This document shows, piece after piece, positions 60,644 to 64,000 of a stretch of DNA of 64,000 nucleotides. Source of the DNA: an uncultured Ignavibacteria bacterium (GTDB lineage Bacteria > Bacteroidota > Ignavibacteria > SZUA-365). The first letter of the stretch is position 1; each line of letters starts with the position of its first letter. Location: positions 1 to 64,000 of the forward strand of contig CAJXVM010000020.1 of assembly GCA_913061095.1 (NCBI GenBank), read 5' to 3'. The notes under the pieces are model-generated. The model was given only the letters and a program-made list of their open reading frames with translations. It was not told the origin of the DNA and did no database searches. Position numbers and translations under genes: made by a program.

Positions 60644-60714
60644 CCATGATCCCGCCGGGGACCATCCCGCCTGGGCCGCCATCTTCATCACCTTTCACAC
60701 ATGCTCTACCAACC

Positions 60715-62103
60715 ATGATCAGAGACAGCTATATCAAGACAGTCATCGAGCCGTTCAAAATCAAAACGGTCGAACCCATCAAATTCACAAACGCGGAAGA
60801 GCGCAAACGCATTCTGCATGAAGCCGGCTATAACACCTTTCTCATCGACGCGGAAAACGTGCTCATCGACCTGTTGACCGACAGCGGCACATCTGCAATG
60901 AGCTCGAAGCAATGGGCAGGACTACTCGACGGGGACGAATCCTACGCCGGATCGAAGAGCTATCATCGCATGCACGATGTGGTCAGCAAAATCACCGGAA
61001 TGAAGCATATCATCCCGACGCATCAGGGACGCGCAGCGGAGAAAATCCTGTTCTCCATCGTGGGCGGTGAAGGAAAGGTCGTGCCGAACAACACGCATTT
61101 CGATACCACACGCGCGAATGTGGAGTTCTCAGGTGCCCTTGCCATCGACTGCCTCAACGAACAGGGGAAGCATCCGGAGGTCATTGCCGACTTTAAGGGA
61201 AACATGGATATTGCTCGCCTCGAGGAAGTGATTCAGCAGTACGGCACCGATCGTATCCCCCTCGTGATGATCACGGTGACGAACAATTCGGGCGGTGGAC
61301 AGCCGGTATCGATGGAGAATATCCGTCAGACGCGCGCCGTCTGCGACAAGTACGGCCTGCCGTTGTTCATGGATGCCTGCCGTTTTGCCGAGAATGCCTA
61401 CTTCATCAAAACCCGCGAACAGGGCTACGCGGACAAGACGCCGCTTGAAATCGCGCAGGAAATGTTCTCGTACGTCGACGGCCTGACCATGTCGGCGAAG
61501 AAGGACGCTCTGGTCAACATCGGCGGTTTTCTTGCGATGAACGATGACGATCTTGCCCTGCAGTGCCGTAACCTGCTGATCGTCACCGAGGGTTTCCCGA
61601 CGTACGGTGGCCTGGCGGGTCGTGATCTCGAGGCGATCGCGCAGGGGCTCGAGGAAATCCTCGAGGAGGATTACCTCCAGTACCGCATCAAGAGCACCGA
61701 GTATCTCGGACGCAAACTCGACGAACTTGGTGTTCCCATCCTCATGCCCCCCGGCGGTCACGCAATCTATCTCGATGCGAAACGCTTTCTCCCGCATATT
61801 CCGCAGGAGCAGTTTCCCGCGCAGTCCATCACCTGTGCGTTATATCTCGACGGCGGAATCCGCGTCGTGGAAATCGGCAGCGTGATGTTCGGGCGGACGG
61901 AGAACGGGAAATTCATCGCCCCGGATCTGGAGCTCGTGCGCCTGGCCATCCCGCGCAGGGTGTATACGCAAAGTCACATCGACTATGTCATCGAAGTGGT
62001 CAAGCATGTTCATGACCGGCGCGAGGAACTTAAGGGTATGCGACTGACCTACGAAGCGCCGATGCTGCGGCACTTTACCGCGCGTTTCGCATACGTCGAC
62101 TGA
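60715..62103 (+). CDS. tnaA: Tryptophanase (tryptophan indole-lyase)
   Basis: A 462-residue PLP beta-eliminating lyase giving indole, pyruvate and ammonia. IDLLTDSGTSAMSSKQWAGL, PTHQGRAAEK and MSAKKDALVNIGG (PLP Lys about residue 263) are family motifs. Many positions look like tyrosine phenol-lyase (AGYNTFL, GLAGRD), but the two residues that separate the enzymes read as tryptophanase: VEIGS with Ile387 (Arg in TPL) and RHFTA with His453 (Phe in TPL). No tnaC-like leader peptide is evident. It is a single-gene unit with its own promoter and terminator. Confidence 0.88.
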   Translation: MIRDSYIKTVIEPFKIKTVEPIKFTNAEERKRILHEAGYNTFLIDAENVLIDLLTDSGTSAMSSKQWAGLLDGDESYAGSKSYHRMHDVVSKITGMKHIIPTHQGRAAEKILFSIVGGEGKVVPNNTHFDTTRANVEFSGALAIDCLNEQGKHPEVIADFKGNMDIARLEEVIQQYGTDRIPLVMITVTNNSGGGQPVSMENIRQTRAVCDKYGLPLFMDACRFAENAYFIKTREQGYADKTPLEIAQEMFSYVDGLTMSAKKDALVNIGGFLAMNDDDLALQCRNLLIVTEGFPTYGGLAGRDLEAIAQGLEEILEEDYLQYRIKSTEYLGRKLDELGVPILMPPGGHAIYLDAKRFLPHIPQEQFPAQSITCALYLDGGIRVVEIGSVMFGRTENGKFIAPDLELVRLAIPRRVYTQSHIDYVIEVVKHVHDRREELKGMRLTYEAPMLRHFTARFAYVD

Positions 62104-62116
62104 CATTCTGATCAGC

Positions 62117-62140
62117 GGGGCTGTTCCGGCAGCCCCTTTT
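62117..62140 (+). terminator. Rho-independent terminator after tnaA
   Basis: GGGGCTG (62117-62123) and CAGCCCC (62130-62136) around a TTCCGG loop, followed by TTTT (62137-62140). Confidence 0.8.
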
Positions 62141-62161
62141 CCTCCAACAGGCATCGCTCTC

Positions 62162-63349
62162 GTGCGGAGAATACTCTATGTTCATCACGGCAGGGGAATC
62201 GGCGGTGCGCCGCTGAGCCTGCTGTATCTCATCCGCGGGCTCGACAGAACGCGATATGAGCCCGTCGTCCTGTGCATTCATGAAAGTGAGGCGGCAGAGC
62301 TGTTTCGCAGCGAAGGCATTGAGACGGTTGTCGACGAACGACTGCACGACTTCAGCCATACCAACGTGTTGTGGTACCCGTGGTGGCAGCTGCCGAAAAC
62401 CGTGCTTCGCACACTGCAGTTTTTTCCGACGTATTTCCGTTTTCGCCGCTTCCTGCGTGCCCGCCATTTCGACCTCGTGCATCTGAACACATCAACACTG
62501 ACGGCATTCGGACTCGCTGCGCATGCCGAGCGCATCCCCGTCACCTGGCATATCCGCGAGCCGCTGCATTCCGGGTACCTCGGCATCCGGCGCGCCATCA
62601 TCCGGCGCATCATCCATCGCTGTGCCGACCTCGTGCTTCCGATCTGCCGGTACGACGCATCACAGCTGCTTCCATCGGATGCCATTCAAGTGGTTTACAA
62701 TTTTATTGATTTTTCGCAGTTCGATGCCGCCATCGACGGCACTTCCGTACGCGAAGAACTTGCCATCCCGGCTCAACATCCTGTCGTGCTCATGCTTGGC
62801 GGTGTCAATCCCATCAAGGGAACGCGGGAGTTTGTCGACGCCGCGATGCGTGTGCTGCAGACATGGCCGGATGCCGTATTCCTGGTTGCCGGCCCCGTAC
62901 CCGACGACGGGTTCAGAAACAGAATCAACGGACTCCGCGTATACAGGGAAGATGTCTTTCGTCTGATCCCGGATACCGCACAGACACAGATTCGTTTTCT
63001 CGGGATTCGAAGTGACATTCCGCAGCTTCTCGCGGCGTCGCAGCTGCTCTGTTTCCCGTCCACCGTGCCGCATTTCGCGCGGCCCGTCATCGAGGCGAGC
63101 GCCATGGGACTCCCGGTCGTGGCGTCCGACCTCGGCGGACCGCAGGAACTGGTCATCCATGGAAAAACGGGCCTGCTCGTTCCACCACGTGATCCCGCAG
63201 CACTCGCCGACGCCGTCAGCCGGCTGCTTGATGACCGGGATCTTCGTCGGCACATGGGCGAGCGCGGCATCGCACTTGCGCACGAGCGTTTTGACGCGCA
63301 GCACAATACGCAGGCAGTTCTTTCGTACTACGAAAAGCTTTTTCCGTAG
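62162..63349 (+). CDS. Family 4 glycosyltransferase
   Basis: A 395-residue GT-B enzyme. The N-terminal ILYVHHGRGIGGAPLSLLYL is the glycine-rich donor/acceptor loop. The C-terminal domain shows VLMLGGVNPIKGTREFVDAA, FLGIRSDIPQLLAASQLLCF and the E-x7-E site RPVIEASAMGLPVVASDLGG. It lacks membrane segments. GTG start at 62162 is chosen because the first residues are needed for the fold. No Shine-Dalgarno is seen. Its expression may depend on read-through of the tnaA terminator. Confidence 0.87.
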   Translation: MRRILYVHHGRGIGGAPLSLLYLIRGLDRTRYEPVVLCIHESEAAELFRSEGIETVVDERLHDFSHTNVLWYPWWQLPKTVLRTLQFFPTYFRFRRFLRARHFDLVHLNTSTLTAFGLAAHAERIPVTWHIREPLHSGYLGIRRAIIRRIIHRCADLVLPICRYDASQLLPSDAIQVVYNFIDFSQFDAAIDGTSVREELAIPAQHPVVLMLGGVNPIKGTREFVDAAMRVLQTWPDAVFLVAGPVPDDGFRNRINGLRVYREDVFRLIPDTAQTQIRFLGIRSDIPQLLAASQLLCFPSTVPHFARPVIEASAMGLPVVASDLGGPQELVIHGKTGLLVPPRDPAALADAVSRLLDDRDLRRHMGERGIALAHERFDAQHNTQAVLSYYEKLFP

Positions 63350-63375
63350 GAAATTGATCTTCATCGCCTCCGGCT

Positions 63376-63406
63376 TTGTGCTTTTGGCCTTGATTACCGT
63401 ATTTTA
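63376..63406 (+). promoter_or_regulatory. Candidate promoter of the right-edge gene
   Basis: TTG (63376-63378), 21 nt, TATTTTA (63400-63406). The -7 box is good but the spacer is one longer than usual. The start ATG is at 63437. Confidence 0.3.
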
Positions 63407-63436
63407 CGCTTTACCATATCCACAGCAGGAGATACA

Positions 63437-64000
63437 ATGCGCTTCGTAACTTTCCTATTGATCGGCCTGTTTGCCTTCTTCAGTGTCCATGCACAGAATG
63501 CGGATCGGACCACCTGGATCGAGGACGATTTTTCCCAGGAGAGTCTCAGCCCTGAATGGCTGCCGATCTCGGGGACATGGACCGTTGACGGCAGCCATGC
63601 AAAGGTTGTTGGTGGCGGCGAACGCTTCGCCATGTTGTACAACACCTACATCATGAATACGAAGTCCTTTGTCATCGAGGCGACGATCGAGATGCTCGGC
63701 GGTGGCGTGGCCTTCAATGCCGAGCACAACAATGCACTGAAAAACTGTCACGTCGTTCGACTCGTCGAAGGCGGAGTCGCGCTGGGATATATGGATTTCC
63801 TCGGGGAATACTACGAGACCAGGACCGTCGCCGTCAAGGATCTGGCGACGCCGGTCAGTCTGCAGATCTATATCGACCAGGAGAACAGCACCTATTCGGT
63901 CGTCGCGAATACACGCAATCTCTCCATGGAGGACCTGCGATTCAACTCCGGCTTCGCCGGACTCTATGCCACAGGCAGCGGCGTGACCTTCGATGCGTTC
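63437..64000 (+). CDS. Exported protein, partial (concanavalin-like beta-sandwich)
   Basis: A 188-codon open fragment that continues past the window's right edge. A signal peptide (RFVTFLLIGLFAFFSVHA) is followed by TTWIEDDFSQESLSPEWLPI and GTWTVDGSHAKVVGGG, the opening of a LamG/DUF1080-like jelly-roll domain, with strands to residue 188. AGGAG (AGCAGGAGATACA) supports the ATG at 63437. It may be a secreted glycan-binding or cell-surface protein. The missing C-terminus could carry a T9SS sorting domain. Confidence 0.7.
   Translation, partial: MRFVTFLLIGLFAFFSVHAQNADRTTWIEDDFSQESLSPEWLPISGTWTVDGSHAKVVGGGERFAMLYNTYIMNTKSFVIEATIEMLGGGVAFNAEHNNALKNCHVVRLVEGGVALGYMDFLGEYYETRTVAVKDLATPVSLQIYIDQENSTYSVVANTRNLSMEDLRFNSGFAGLYATGSGVTFDAF

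Noticed and set aside
60646-60714. In-frame ATG extending tryptophanase by 23 residues
   Set aside because: The added segment is Pro-rich with no family counterpart and lies at or before the predicted transcript start.
60715-62103. Tyrosine phenol-lyase
   Set aside because: The substrate-defining positions read Ile and His (tryptophanase) instead of Arg and Phe.
1-64000. tRNA, rRNA, CRISPR or integrated phage
   Set aside because: No cloverleaf with a CCA end, no rRNA-like conserved block, no regularly spaced direct repeats with unique spacers, and no integrase, transposase or structural phage gene were seen on reading the window.

Overview
This is a densely coded, GC-rich (by eye roughly 60 %) bacterial chromosome segment with no RNA genes, CRISPR array, phage or insertion sequence that I can see. 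The gene set points to a didermic member of the Bacteroidota/Chlorobi/Ignavibacteria (FCB) group. The evidence is a fused LpxC-FabZ, Kdo/lipid A genes, a protein with a type IX secretion C-terminal sorting domain, a DUF4905-like protein, an EF-G2 paralogue, and promoters that fit the Bacteroidota -33/-7 pattern rather than the sigma70 -35/-10 pattern. No closer assignment is justified from the sequence alone.

Layout. 0-15 kb: rsmE, a J-domain protein, a minus-strand lipid A block (lpxC-fabZ, lpxA, a Gfo/Idh oxidoreductase), polyphosphate kinase, a ROK kinase with an FtsB-like protein, a fused homocysteine methyltransferase/MetF, kdsD, yjbQ, a DUF4905-like gene, and a c-type cytochrome lipoprotein. 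15-24 kb: udk, a methyltransferase, ftsX, mazG, waaA, and a plus-strand glycan operon (GT2, Cys-rich GT9, GT4 and a GT-C-like membrane enzyme). 24-38 kb: a seven-LysM lytic transglycosylase lipoprotein, an LCP-family protein, an alpha-glucan phosphorylase, dodecin, Bcp, a tightly overlapping DUF3501-PTPS-folE-SDR-SDR operon, and leucyl aminopeptidase.

38-55 kb is entirely minus strand: a patatin-BamA phospholipase; a secreted T9SS heparinase-like protein with a lipoprotein and an outer-membrane barrel; then a long run cinA-pyrR-pyrB-pyrC-lipoprotein-(GT2/sugar-transferase fusion)-accA-thioesterase. 55-64 kb: EF-G2 in one transcription unit with an SLBB export protein and a tyrosine autokinase, a tryptophanase bounded by its own promoter and terminator, a GT4 glycosyltransferase, and the start of an exported protein that runs off the window. 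Much of the window serves the cell envelope: lipid A, Kdo, capsule/exopolysaccharide and peptidoglycan remodelling.

Most distinctive signals. (1) A recurrent promoter pattern, TTG-N20-TANNTT(T/G), found by eye upstream of many transcription units. In four cases the -7 box ends exactly 5 nt before the start codon, which predicts leaderless mRNAs. (2) A palindromic element (GCCGASCC-AAC-GGSTCGGC) that forms an intergenic array and also sits, in frame and in tandem, inside the LysM protein. (3) Long inverted low-complexity elements at gene 3' ends. (4) Unusual proteins: a GT2/phosphoglycosyltransferase fusion lacking the catalytic core, an EF-G2 with NKMN in place of NKxD, and a Cys-rich GT9 enzyme.
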